Below are positions 23,733 through 34,795 of a DNA stretch of 64,000 nucleotides, in pieces (within the stretch, counting starts at the first letter, position 1; each line of letters opens with the position of its first letter). The notes beneath the pieces are model-generated. The model made no database searches. It was given only the letters and a program-made list of their open reading frames with translations, and was not told the DNA's origin. The position numbers and the translations under genes were made by a program. Origin of the DNA: Cunninghamia lanceolata (lineage: Eukaryota > Streptophyta > Pinopsida > Cupressales > Cupressaceae); the NCBI GenBank assembly GCA_027924645.1, contig BSBN01001688.1, positions 1,116,001 to 1,180,000 on the forward strand, given 5' to 3'.

Positions 23733-25209
23733 TGTTGGATCTAGGGCATACAACTGAGAGGGGGGGTGAATCAGTTGTATAAAACTTCTTGTTCTTTCAA
23801 ACTCTTGATTCTTGTTGTTAGTTAGCAACATATAAATTAATCATCCATGAAAGCATAATACATAAACACAAGAGCAGATAAGCAGCAACACATTGAACAC
23901 CAAGATTTTGACGTGGAAAACCCGGTTAAGGGAAAAACCACGGGGTGATTAACCCAAGAATTATTCTCTGTTAGAAGAATAAAGAAGAATGAATGGCACA
24001 TGCCAATTAGGGCTCACTGCCCGAGCACACTGCTCACAAAGAGGCCCACTGCCTACAAGGAGACACACTGTCTACAAAGTGATAAAAATCACAGTCTTGA
24101 ACTGGAGAATGACATCTCTACCATGTCCAGATCAGTTCCAATTAAGCCCAAAAACCTCTGCTCTGCCTTTCGCACTTCTCTTTGCTATGCCACACTCATC
24201 CACCACACACCACACCTTGAAATGAACTCACAAACCGTTATTTATACAAGACATTGACTTAGGAACAAACATCTAAGTCGGCAAACAACCATAAGAGTAT
24301 CCGCAAGATGAATAACACATCCGGTCGGCCACCACAAGAACATTTGCAGGATGAACAACTCATCCGGTCGGCTAAACAAAGCAAGAACTTCATCCGGAAG
24401 AATAACTTCAATTCTGGGCTCTACTATCAATGCGGATCAACAACACAACCTCAATACGATCCAGAAAGCTTCACAAGCCTGCCTGAATGACTGGATACAT
24501 CTGCACGTCCTTTACTTGCTGGAATCTCTTGTCTTCCTCATCCGGAACTTCAAGAACACAGTCTGTCGCCACTGTAGAAGGTACTTCTGGACCTTCAAAT
24601 CACACATTATCAATGCGAACCAACAACACAACTTCAACATGATCCAAGAACCTTAACAAGCCTGTTTGAATGACCAGGTATGTCCGCATTTCCTTTACTT
24701 ACTGAAATCTCTTATCCTCCTTATCCGGAACTTCAAGAACACAGTCTGTCGCCACTGTCATAATGCAAGAGGTACTTCCGGACTTCCAAATCATACACAA
24801 CTCAAGATGGCACATCAGAAGGACATCCCAAATACTCTTTCCAATCCGCAGATTAGGATTGTACAATTCTGGACCTCACCGGACCTTTCTGTGATCCTCT
24901 GTCACCTCTAAGCACTTGCCGGAACCGGTTCCACACAGACAGCCATAACTTCTTCAGGTCTTCATGCGGACCTCTGAAAACTTGACTGAAGCATCTCAAG
25001 ACTCATATCTGCAAACCCTTTAATCCGCATCCTCAGGTTCTCAACCTATCCAATATATTTGCCTTCTTCTCATCACTGTTCTTCACTGTTCCTGACTGAG
25101 GGTAATTTTCTCAATATCCTCAACACACAGCTCATCCAATCCTTCTTGTCAATGTAATATGAGTATGTTGACATCAATGACAACACTGGTTCACCTCATA
25201 CTTGCAACA
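23733..25209 (-). repeat. 5' LTR of the copia element
   Basis: 1,477 bp, a near-identical copy of 17731-19209. The two copies align at an offset of exactly 6,000 bp over most of their length. Of 24 substitutions counted, 23 are transitions. Confidence 0.95.
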
Positions 25210-28200
25210 GTCTCTTCTTGTGTGTATCACCTACACCTCCTCTACACATGTATTGGTGTTTATGTTAATGTTGTCATGGAGATGAAAGCTCTTGTGTGTG
25301 TGTGCATGTTGCAACATTGCTAATAAATTATTCTTGTTAATGTGAAAAATTTATTAGGTGTCTTTTTACCCAATAATATCCTTAGTATAATTTGGGCATT
25401 ATTGCCTTCTCTCCAACCAATGTGTTTACCACACCTATCATTCAAGTTGTTTTATTTGATTATTACATGATTCATTTGTGGCATTGATTTATTTTACATG
25501 ATACATATATTCTATGTTTATCTTACATTTATATTTCATGTACTATTTTTCCCTCTCCAATTCCCTACTTCTAATGGATGCAACAAATTGAAGGGGGCAT
25601 ATCCTGTTACTAAAACCCCTTTGGTGAGCTATTAGATAGTTATATGTATTACTACAAAAATTCATTATCATGTCTAGATGAATCATAGTGTCTAGATGAA
25701 TCATAATCACACAACATGGAAGCACATGATATGTGATGCATCATACTACGCCACTTCATTGGGCAAAGCAATACTACACTCTTTTTATAGGTAGAACTTT
25801 TCTAACCCTACTCTTTCCTTCTCTCACACACACAATTGTAGATGGTAAATTGAGCTTGCAATTATGTAGTTACATCCAAAAGAACTCCTAAGAACTATCG
25901 TGGATCGTGGAAATACCATGTTTCTTATTGAGCTCACTATTGTTGTTATCTTTACTTGCATGATAAAATCTACTCATTACATATATTTTCTCTATTTTAC
26001 AAGTTCCCATGGAGCACATTCCAAAGGATGGACACACACATTAAGATCTAGTCAGGTCCATTACTTTACATGGACCTCGATATCCTTTCATGTCTAAATA
26101 TTTACTTATATGCATGTTTTGAGTTCTCATATACTTTGTGATACATGGTCACTAAGGATTCACATGCAACACAAAGTGGGGGGAAATTTTAATGGTGAAA
26201 TTTGTATACCCATGTGGATTCCCATTTTTTCTAAGGTAAATTTTTATGGAATGACATAATATAATTACATATCAAGAAATGACACACTCTTGTGCCAATT
26301 TGGGATCATTCCTAAAACCTTTCCCCATCCTCATTTACACATACTTCAATGCATCTCGTCTTATCCCATCCATATATGCACTTATTCTTATGCAACCATC
26401 ATTTATTCAACTTATCCTTGCACCCATTCCGATACATTCCTCCTCCACCATGCTATTAGCACTTACATGTCTAGTGTCAATCCTATGACATTCAAGATCA
26501 ATCCCACACCATGTGGAATTGACCAAAAAATTAAAAAAAATAAATTTCATATCTTTGTTGACTCTCACCTATTCCACTAGTCGTCACAAGTCAACTTTAT
26601 ACACATTTGCATGACTAGTTGAGCTATGTTTTAGTATTTGAAGGAATTCAATGTGCATCATTTACACATCTAAGTAAATTATTAATTATCATTCACGTAT
26701 TACAGGTGTAGTATACAAAATTTGAAATCTAATAAAGATTAAATAGTCTAATCTAAATAGAAACTAATTATACACATACACAAGGGCCTAATTAGCTTCA
26801 AAGAAGAGTATTCTACTACTGTCCAATTTGGAAGAGCAGAATAACTCTAATCAAGTCCTATTTAATTCTACGCTTAGAAATTAAATGATTTTGATAAGAT
26901 AGAATTCAAAAGTGTTGAAGAAAAACTATGATGCATGAGCATCTAGAAGCATTCAATTCAGTTGGGATAGTTAGCAGTGAAATTGTAGAGGAACGAGAGA
27001 GCGACCTTGGAGAATACCGCATTTCATTGCATTTGTATATCAGAGGCTGCAGAGATGGATTTAGCATCTAGACATTTTCATCTACAACATATCCAAAATT
27101 CAAATCATTTGGGTTTGATTCTAGAAAGATATCGCTATCAGAAGATTACCTGTTTTCACAGAGCAGAGCTGATAGTGTTCAGTGGAGTCTAATTGGCTTG
27201 CAGAGAAAATCTGTGACTTGTGGAGGTTAAAGGAACATCATTCAAGGAAGTTTAGAACTTGTCTAACCTTCATGGAGATCTGCACAAAGTTCTATGCACC
27301 AGCGGAGCAATACCTTATGTTTAGGTCTGACCTATCCATGTACACACATTTCATGACTAGTCATTGCAATTAGGACAACTTGATAATGATATGAAGGTTT
27401 GCGTAGGATATAAATGAAGGACAATGATTTGTTACAAAGCAACAGTGACAAAATGATTAAGTATGCAAAGGTATGAAGCAAGATCTTAAGTGTTTTGATC
27501 CGAAAAAGAAGCAAAAGTGAAGTAGAGAGCATAGCAGTGAGAAGAAGTTGCAGAATAGAGAATTGATAAACAGAAAGAGGAAATCATGAAAGAGTGTTGT
27601 TATATGAATCTTTTGTAACCCTGTGCTGTGCCCTAGCATCTGTAAAATCCTGAGTGGCATATGTAATGTGTTTTGAGATCATAATATAAGAGGAATGAGC
27701 TTTGAAGGATGGGTTTTTCCCAGGATAAATCTTGTGTCATGTGATTATGAATGTCTCCTTCTTTCTATTGTTAACTATTTACTTCTGTTGCATCTCTGAT
27801 TGATTATGTTGTTAGTTGATTAAGGCTGCAAGGTTGGACAGTCCCTCATCGGACCCTCCTACCTTAACTTCATCAAACTACAAGTTATGGAAATTTGCAA
27901 ATGATATCATAAAAATAAATACAAAATGGGAAACAAAAAAGAGAAAAGAAGTTGGAACCAAAGTAGAAAGGTCTCGGCCTAGGATGCTAGCATGTCATGA
28001 GGATGTCTATGCATAGCGTTGTCATCTAGCTAGCCACATAAACAATCTACAATCTCACCTAGTTTGCATATAAAAGCTGAGTGAGTATCTAGTCACATGG
28101 TATATCAATAGATTGACAAAACAATACATTTATCCAAGAAAATAATAAAGAAACAAAATGACAAAATGATAAAAGGAGAGAAATAAACAAACTCTCATGT

Positions 28201-29616
28201 GTTCAAATGTTCTTTTCCAATCTTGCACAACACAAAATAGAAAAAATGGTTGGGGCTTCTTGGGAGCTTGCCTAAGTCAAGCCTCTATTTTGGTCTTTTG
28301 ACCTCCATGGGCAACCAATTGTAAAAGGAGTAGAAAAATAGTGTGTTCTCTTATCTTATGTGCATCTAATAATTTAGAACAGTGACAATAAACAAATAAA
28401 ACTAGAAATATTATCCCTGGTCTATGGGGAGAAATATCTTAGTGTACAAATATAAATAAGGGTGGTGACCTAGACAACAAGTTTTCCATAATGCAAGTGA
28501 AACAATATGCGAAATATAAAACCAAGAATACCACTATTTCTTTCCAGAGGAACAATGTTACCAGGCCTTGAAGTTGTGGAGGAGGCTGGAAACTCCTTGA
28601 GGGAAAATCTATAGAAGCACAACTCAAGACCCTTGATGGAGAGCCACTTCGAAGCACCAATCCTAATGAAGATCCCACAAGAACGAAATAGGATAACACT
28701 ACAACATGAAGGAGCATCTAGATCTTCATATTTCATTTATGAGAGTTCTACAAATCAATCTTGAATAGTTTGCTGTAAGTTTTCTCAACAACATGAGAGA
28801 GTCCCATAAGTTAATTATAATGCTAACGTATAATGTATTTCATGTCTCCAAACATCTTGGAGATCGTACATGGATGTCCTCTTAGTTGGATGAGATATAA
28901 TATCATTTAATTATTCTCCTAGTTGACTTGGATATTAGTTGGCATAACATTCATTAAGGAGGTTGTGCATGATGGTGGTAGTTACAAATTGAATAGAACT
29001 CACTGTTTACACTTTCCCACATCTAGACACTAGAAGAGGGAGTGGAGAATCTTTGTATAATGTATGGGGTCCACATCAATAGTACTCTCCATAATGGAGT
29101 TCTAGACTTGGAGATGTGATTCATCATGAGTTATTAGTCATAGATGCCTTATGAGTTTCATTTTCTATTCATGAATGTGTTGATTGAGCACATGGGGGTT
29201 GGGTTTTTCCATGATATGATTTTAGTGGTACATGGTTTCAAGAATCCACTTATAGCTTCCTCTCAACTCTCCTCTATAATTGTATGCATTGGATAGAGGT
29301 TTTGTGGGTTATTGAAGGTACACATGTGTTGCTATAATGTTGTCTAATGGAAGGGATAAATATGTTGCATATGTGTTTTTCTATTATAGATTATACATAC
29401 TTGAGCCTCTCTTTGATGGCAGAGTTTTTTCCCACAAGGGATTATCGACATACATTTAGTGTTATGTGTCATATTCTTATGGTTCACTCATTTTTATTGT
29501 TGATATAAACTTCTACAGAATCTAATAATGGTTAATCTATGTCGCACATAAAATTTAGATTTGCATACTCCTTTAAGAGCTTTCATTTGTAGTACTTTAC
29601 CTTATTTTAATAATAG
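25210..29616. other. Non-coding stretch, mixed old repeats
   Basis: I find no credible gene. The left part continues the sequence split by the copia insertion. The right part, perhaps from about 28950, probably includes the LTR of the copia remnant at 29.6 kb. The ORFs at 25900-28736 have no recognisable domain, and overlapping frames on both strands look equally poor. Confidence 0.55.
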
Positions 29617-29630
29617 ATGGTATCAAATTC
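29614..29630 (+). other. Degraded tRNA-Met-type primer-binding site
   Basis: TGGTATCAAATTC resembles TGGTATCAGAGC and precedes the copia Gag start by about 120 bp, the expected spacing. The last bases have drifted. Confidence 0.5.
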
Positions 29631-29739
29631 TTGGTTCTATTAAGATTGAGGCATTTTTCTTGAAGTGTTGAAGGTTTTTGGTTGTAGTGGGAACTTTTGA
29701 TTTGAGTGGTTATGCAAATTTGTGAAGTGATTGGAAACT

Positions 29740-30240
29740 ATGGCCTCTACCTCTTATTTAGAGATTGATAAGTTCAATGACACTAGGTACAATTTATGGA
29801 AGTTGAAGATGGAAGATATCTTAGAAGAGAAGGATCAATGGAAAGCTATTGCAAAATAAACTAACCCTAATGCAATGTCTAGTAATGATTGGAAAAATTT
29901 AGATAAGAAGGGACAACGAATCATTGAGTTGTGTCTTGTAGATTATGTCCTCTTGAATATATTAGAGGAGACCGCCACATTTAGTTTATGGATGAGGATA
30001 GGTGATATCTCCCAAACTAAATGTCTAATTAATAAAGTGTCTATCAAAAAACATTTATATTCTTTCAAAATGAAGGATGGTGATTCTATTGCAGAACATT
30101 TAGATGCTTTTAAATTGATTTTGTGTTACTTGACTTTGATGGATGTTAAGATTGAGGAAGAAGATAAATGTAGCTTACTACCTTTTTATTTACTTTAATC
30201 TTGGGAAAATTTAATTTTTGTTTGTTATGTCATAAATTCT
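29740..30240 (+). pseudogene. Ty1/copia Gag remnant
   Basis: Reading from ATG 29740: MASTSYLEIDKFNDTRYNLWKLKMED, then KDQWKAIAK, a stop near 29857, then DWKNLDKKGQRIIELCLVDYVLLNI and LYSFKMKDGDSIAEHLDAFKLI. This is the Gag N-terminal domain of plant copia elements of the KFNG..LWKLKMEDLL type. It is a different family from the Sirevirus-like copy. The frame ends with a stop at 30196, and similarity fades by about 30240, where unrelated sequence begins. Zinc knuckle and pol are absent. Confidence 0.85.
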
Positions 30241-31900
30241 CGACACTAGACAATTTCACACAAAGTTTAGCCCCCTCCCGAATGTTGTACCACTTTTAGG
30301 ACTTGATTAAGGATCATTGATAGGTCCCCTAACCACACACCCTTCCGGGGGCTAATCGGCTAGGACATTATTGTCTAAGTGCTAGTGTCCTACCAGTTAG
30401 GCCCTAAAAAGGTCTCAGATTAAAGTATGTTAGCCTTGTGTGCCTTGGGTATTGCACCTTGTTGGCCTAAAGTCATTTGGGCCCTTGAAAAGTAATTAGG
30501 ATGCATATATGCATGTCTCTATCACTCATTTACACCTAATGGAAAAAATGCTCTAAGGATTCTCTATGCAATTGCTCTCTAACAAGATTTTATCTAGAAA
30601 CCCTCTATTTGTGTAGAATATTGTTGTGTGCTAACCCTTGTTGCAGATCTTGGTGGAAGCTCCTTCCACCTTCACTCACTCCTTATGGTGATTTGATTGT
30701 GACATCATCCCATCAAGGATTCCATGTTCGTGGTAACATCTTTCCTTTCTACTTGATTGCATTCATCTTCTATTATTTAGATCTTCCTCTACCCTTCTAA
30801 GGCACACACTCTTGATCTAATCTTTGCTATTGTGGAGGTGGGAACACCATTCATTGGGTTTGACTTAGGCAAGCCCCTAAACAACACCAACATTATCCCT
30901 CTTTTATGTGTGTAGGTTGAAGATGAAAGATCTGACAGAAACAAATGATTAAAAGACAAAAACATAGGTGTCGGAAGTATCTCAGATTTTTGACAACCCA
31001 AAACCCTATGACACTAGCACTTGGGTGCTAATGTACCTCTAGATCTGGTCCAAATTCCCGTGGTGGACTTGATAGCTCTTCTATGCTTGTTTCAAGTCCA
31101 GTTTTTTGGGTTTTTAGTCCCGATAGGTTAGTTATCTTTGTTTTGGCATATTTCATCATAGAAACCCTAAATCTAGCCTCATTAATTCAATCTTCTCAAT
31201 TACAACAAAAAGGATAGAACCCCTATAGCTTATCTCTCCTTCAATATCTTGGTTCATGTTCCAATGTTTAATGGAAAGGATTGACCTAGCTAATTGACTA
31301 GTAATTAGGTCTCTCTTTTCTATATAACATTTTGGTGAACCCAACGTACCCAACACTTGCGCTTACTAATTTCATCATGCTTAGATTTGTTGATGTGTTA
31401 ATTAGTTGATAGATCTGATTAAATATTTAGGTTGCATACCTCCTTTTATCTCATGCATTTGGTCTAGAAAGAAAAACAATTATACATCTTTGTTGTTGTG
31501 GTTACCAAAACTTAAACATTTTTGTGAACCCAATGTATCTTGCACTTTTATAGCCTTCCTTGTTTAGATCTGATCTATTTACTATCTTATATCTAATTAA
31601 CATTGAATTGATTAAAATCTCTTTATTTGTAGATCTTGCATCTTCTACTCTTTCATTGTTACGGTTACCAATAACCTCATCTTTTTGGTAAACATTGCTA
31701 GTGTTGCACTTAGTGTTCATGACTGCAAACCTATTTCAGCTCTTTCCTATTTTGATTAGTTGTTAGATCTGATTACACTTTGTTGTAGCATATCATACTT
31801 GTCATTTTTATTTAAATTAGAAAGTAAGAACATTCATACATCTATCTTTTTCTTTGAGATTTGAAATCAAAAACATAAACAAAACTATCTAAAAGCAAAC
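30241..31900. other. Non-coding stretch, probable LTR or leader of the following gypsy-like element
   Basis: No gene was found. Two similar phrases, TTTTGGTGAACCCAACGTA (near 31329) and TTTTGTGAACCCAATGTAT (near 31519), about 190 bp apart, suggest a decayed internal duplication. CCTTCCGGGGGCTAATCGGC (near 30341) is locally GC-rich. I could not place the LTR edge or a primer site. Confidence 0.5.
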
Positions 31901-32650
31901 ATGTCTTTTATTCCATCATTTTCCAACTCTACTCGAAGGGTTTGTGAAATTGATGTTCCATTTCTTAAATATGGTAAAAACAAAGCATTTACTATGCCCT
32001 TATATTCCTTTGATCCATATCCTAAGATTCCTCTTAATTATGAGGAGATCTTAGCACAAGAGGATGAAATATTCCTTAACATTACTTTACCTTCTCTCCA
32101 TTTGGATGATTTCTCCTCTAAAGACAAGGCATTAGTGGATGTTGAGCATACTACTTCTACTTCTACAACATCTTCCATAGTACATGATGATTCCATGACT
32201 CATCCTATTGATCTTCCTCCTTTGGTTGCATGTTCAAGTACCTTGGACATCACTAAGGATGTGAAGACCCTTGATATTCCTCCTTTGGTTGCATGTTCAA
32301 GTACCTTGGAGATCACTAAGGATGTGAAGACCCTTGATATTCCTCATTTAGTTGCATGTTCAAGTACCTTGGATATCACTAAAGATATGAAGACCCTTGA
32401 TATTCCTCCTTTAGTTGCATGTTCAAGTACCTTGGATATCACTAAAGATGTGAAGACCTTTTCTCTTTCTCCTTCAGTTAAATGTTCAAGTCCCTTGGAC
32501 ATCATTAAAGATACAATCATCAACAACTTTCTTAACATCACTCTACTTTCCCTTCATTCCAATGCTCTCCCTTCGAAAGATGAAGCATTAGTGAATGAAG
32601 AGCCTTCCCTCACATTGAATCCCTTGGGGATGGATGTTGAACATAATTGA
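31901..32650 (+). CDS. 249-residue protein with 21-residue tandem repeats, probably gypsy ORF1 or Gag N-terminus
   Basis: The frame is intact from ATG 31901 to TGA. Residues 1-60 include VPFLKYGKNKAF and PLYSFDPYPKIPLNYEEIL. From residue 103 there are four 21-residue units of the type LDIPPLVACSSTLDITKDVKT (DNA 32207-32458, 63-bp period), then a fifth diverged unit (32459-32521). After the stop the same strand carries a decayed retroviral-type protease region, so the frame probably belongs to a Ty3/gypsy element. It has no zinc knuckle and no domain I can name. The open frame may be kept by chance, because a multiple-of-3 repeat does not shift it. Confidence 0.5.
   Translation: MSFIPSFSNSTRRVCEIDVPFLKYGKNKAFTMPLYSFDPYPKIPLNYEEILAQEDEIFLNITLPSLHLDDFSSKDKALVDVEHTTSTSTTSSIVHDDSMTHPIDLPPLVACSSTLDITKDVKTLDIPPLVACSSTLEITKDVKTLDIPHLVACSSTLDITKDMKTLDIPPLVACSSTLDITKDVKTFSLSPSVKCSSPLDIIKDTIINNFLNITLLSLHSNALPSKDEALVNEEPSLTLNPLGMDVEHN
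32207..32521 (+). repeat. 63-bp in-frame tandem repeat, four and a half copies
   Basis: Four closely similar 63-bp units, plus a fifth diverged one, lie within the ORF and each encodes 21 residues. The first four differ by only a few bases each. Confidence 0.95.
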
Positions 32651-33505
32651 AAAGACAATAATATAAATTCCATCATCATCAATAGACTTATCCCACACAT
32701 TAAGAGGATGTTGGATAAGTGCAATAATGTTCAAAACATTCCTAAAATCATTGTGCATAAGGCACTTGATCCACCTCCTATTGCTAAACCTGTGATTATA
32801 GTTTGAGGTGTTTTAAACCCATCTGAACCTCTTGGTTACATTTTCAACTTTGTAAAACAACTTACTCAAAACAACCAATTGGTTCAAAATGTGTCGCAAC
32901 AACCTAGTTACCATGTGGTTGCTCACATGTACAACACTCAAAATAACAAATAGAAGAACAAGCACTAAGTGTGCCCATTTCTCTTCCACCTTTGTAACCT
33001 TTTCTTCCACCACCCCCTCATCTTTCACATTATACTACTAGAGAATATGATCTTGTTGAGTAGCTCCATGCTACTCTAGCTAAGATCTCACTTTGGGATT
33101 TAATATAAACCTTGTCTGCATACCACATAATGCTGTAGGAGGCTCTACAAAAGGTAGTCGTCACACCTTCTATTAGATTGAATGATGTAGCATCTCTGTT
33201 TGATTATATGCATGCGACAAGTTTAGACATCACCTTTCCACAACATGAATTACCTCCCATAGAAGCACAAAACCAATATGATCCTCTCATGATATTTGCC
33301 ATTATTAGTAGAACTGGAATATAGCGTACTATGATTGATGATGGATTAGGTCTTAATGTTTGTGGCATTGAATTGTTACATAAGATTCGTATAGATACCT
33401 CCCTTATCAAGCCCAATACTCTAAATATATGTGGCTTTGATAATGTTGGTAGACAATCACTGGGCGTGTGCATGAAGATGGGGGGCCAAAACGTGGCCAC
33501 CCCAC
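32651..33505 (+). pseudogene. Decayed Ty3/gypsy Gag-protease region
   Basis: With several stops and frameshifts, the plus strand reads KISLWDLI, then HIMLQEALQKVVVTPSIRLNDVA, FDYMHATSLDITFPQHELPPIEAQN, and then a protease-like core, TMIDDGLGLNVCGIELLHKI followed by RIDTSLIKPNTLNICGFDN. This order matches the region before and including the aspartic protease of Tat-lineage-like plant gypsy elements, where the active site reads DDG or DGG rather than DSG. The recognisable part ends near 33480. RT and integrase are absent. Confidence 0.7.
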
Positions 33506-33639
33506 TTTTTAGTGCTAGGAAACCATAACACGATCATGTTTTAGACTACTAAATAAAGTGCAAAAACATAGTCCCGCGGCCTCACTTTCAAACTATCATT
33601 TTCCTATTGCATCCAAAATGTGACTAGGGTTTTAGCATG

Positions 33640-33727
33640 AGCACATGTTGAGAGATTTGAAGGATAAGACCATCGAACAGGATGCTGCATCACCAATCCT
33701 ACCATGGACGAGGGAAACAAAGTCAGG
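33640..33727 (+). pseudogene. Possible exon fragment interrupted by the TIR element
   Basis: Reading across the empty site gives an open stretch, EHMLRDLKDKTIEQDAASPI and so on, ending in a stop soon after 34696. It could be a 5' exon of the gene remnant at 34.8-36.7 kb. The support is only the open frame and position. Confidence 0.25.
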
Positions 33728-34691
33728 GGCACTGCCACAATAATGGGTTACACTTTCTGGGACATCCTAATTTTTGCTAAAATCACATATTTTAGAAAAT
33801 ATAATGATTTAAGCCTTGAAAGGTTCCATTTAAAGGATCTTAATTGAAGAGGGTTTGATCAAACCCCCTTGGATAGAACCTCGTTAGTTTTAAACCATAC
33901 CTATAATGGAGTCTCCTCTACACCTATCAAAATGCTGATAAAAAACCACTTTTGATTTACCTTTTGGGGGATCAAACGAATTCATTTAAAATTTATGTTT
34001 TGTAAGTATGTAGTCCTTATTATAAGCTTTCCAAAAGTATAATTTTAAATATATTTAATTTGATTATTATATTTATTTTTATTTCTTGTGAATGTAGTTT
34101 TTTCAATGAACATCAAGGTTTTTGTTTCACACTTACGAAAAAATAGGAAAATAGAGAAAAAAATTCTAAAAAATACATGTCCTCTAGGTATTGATGTCCT
34201 TATTCCAACCAAAAAAATTTGAATTCTGATACATACAAATAAAATTATGTTGGACAGAATACGACTATGTCTAAATTATAATTGGTTTGACTTCAAAACT
34301 TAATTAAGAAAAATATTCAACAAAACATTATGAAACCAAATGCATCCTCTAGATATCAGTGTTACCAATCTAAATTTAAGAGAATCAAAATTTTATTCTT
34401 TGTAAAAAAAAGTTATGTGCGATAGAATACACATCACTTTAAAAAAAATGTTGTTTACTATTAAAAACTAGTTATCAAAGGAGACGCAAAATTTTTCACA
34501 ATTTAACTCCAAATTTTTAAAAAAATATTTAGAATCTACAGACAAAATCTCACAAATCACTAGTTCACATCATCTTCAAATTCCTAACGGTTTAGCGGCT
34601 ATAGGTGTCAGAAAGTGAAGATTTAGTTCAAAATGTTGATTTCAATGTCAAGTTTGGCCAAAAAGTGTAACCCATTATTGTGGGATGACCC
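33728..34691. mobile_element. Short non-autonomous DNA transposon with 21-bp perfect inner TIR
   Basis: Positions 33736-33756 and 34662-34682 are exact reverse complements over 21 bp (CACAATAATGGGTTACAC onward). Similarity continues weakly to both ends (GGCACTG and GATGACCC). TCAGG occurs directly outside both ends (33723-33727 and 34692-34696), which fits a 5-bp target duplication. The 964-bp interior is AT-rich and non-coding. The superfamily is uncertain: the end CACTG recalls CACTA elements, but the duplication length does not fit well. Confidence 0.75.
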
Positions 34692-34795
34692 TCAGGCAAC
34701 TGAAGAAGGAAGGGTTTTATCAATTTTCTTCATTTCAAAACAAAATGAAGTTATGTTTCATTGTTTTAATTGAATTTTTCTTTTCAATTTTTTAG

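Larger units (their letters stand above)
17731..25209 (-). mobile_element. Complete Sirevirus-like Ty1/copia retrotransposon
   Basis: This is a 7,479-bp element on the minus strand with LTRs at 23733-25209 (5') and 17731-19209 (3'), a Met-tRNA primer site, gag-pol in one frame and a set of polypurine tracts. Flanking 5-bp sequences are GCCTC (17726-17730) and GTCTC (25210-25214), a target duplication with one change. The LTRs differ by 24 substitutions and a 2-bp G-run difference over 1,477 aligned bases (about 1.6%). Several GGGGGAG tracts before the 3' LTR are a hallmark of Sireviruses. Gag-pol carries two in-frame stops, so this copy is not autonomous as it stands. It is the youngest insertion I can date in the window. 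Confidence 0.95.

Noticed and set aside
28439..28736. Overlapping minus-strand ORFs of 92 and 88 codons
   Set aside because: Two overlapping frames are equally open and neither has a recognisable domain or start context.
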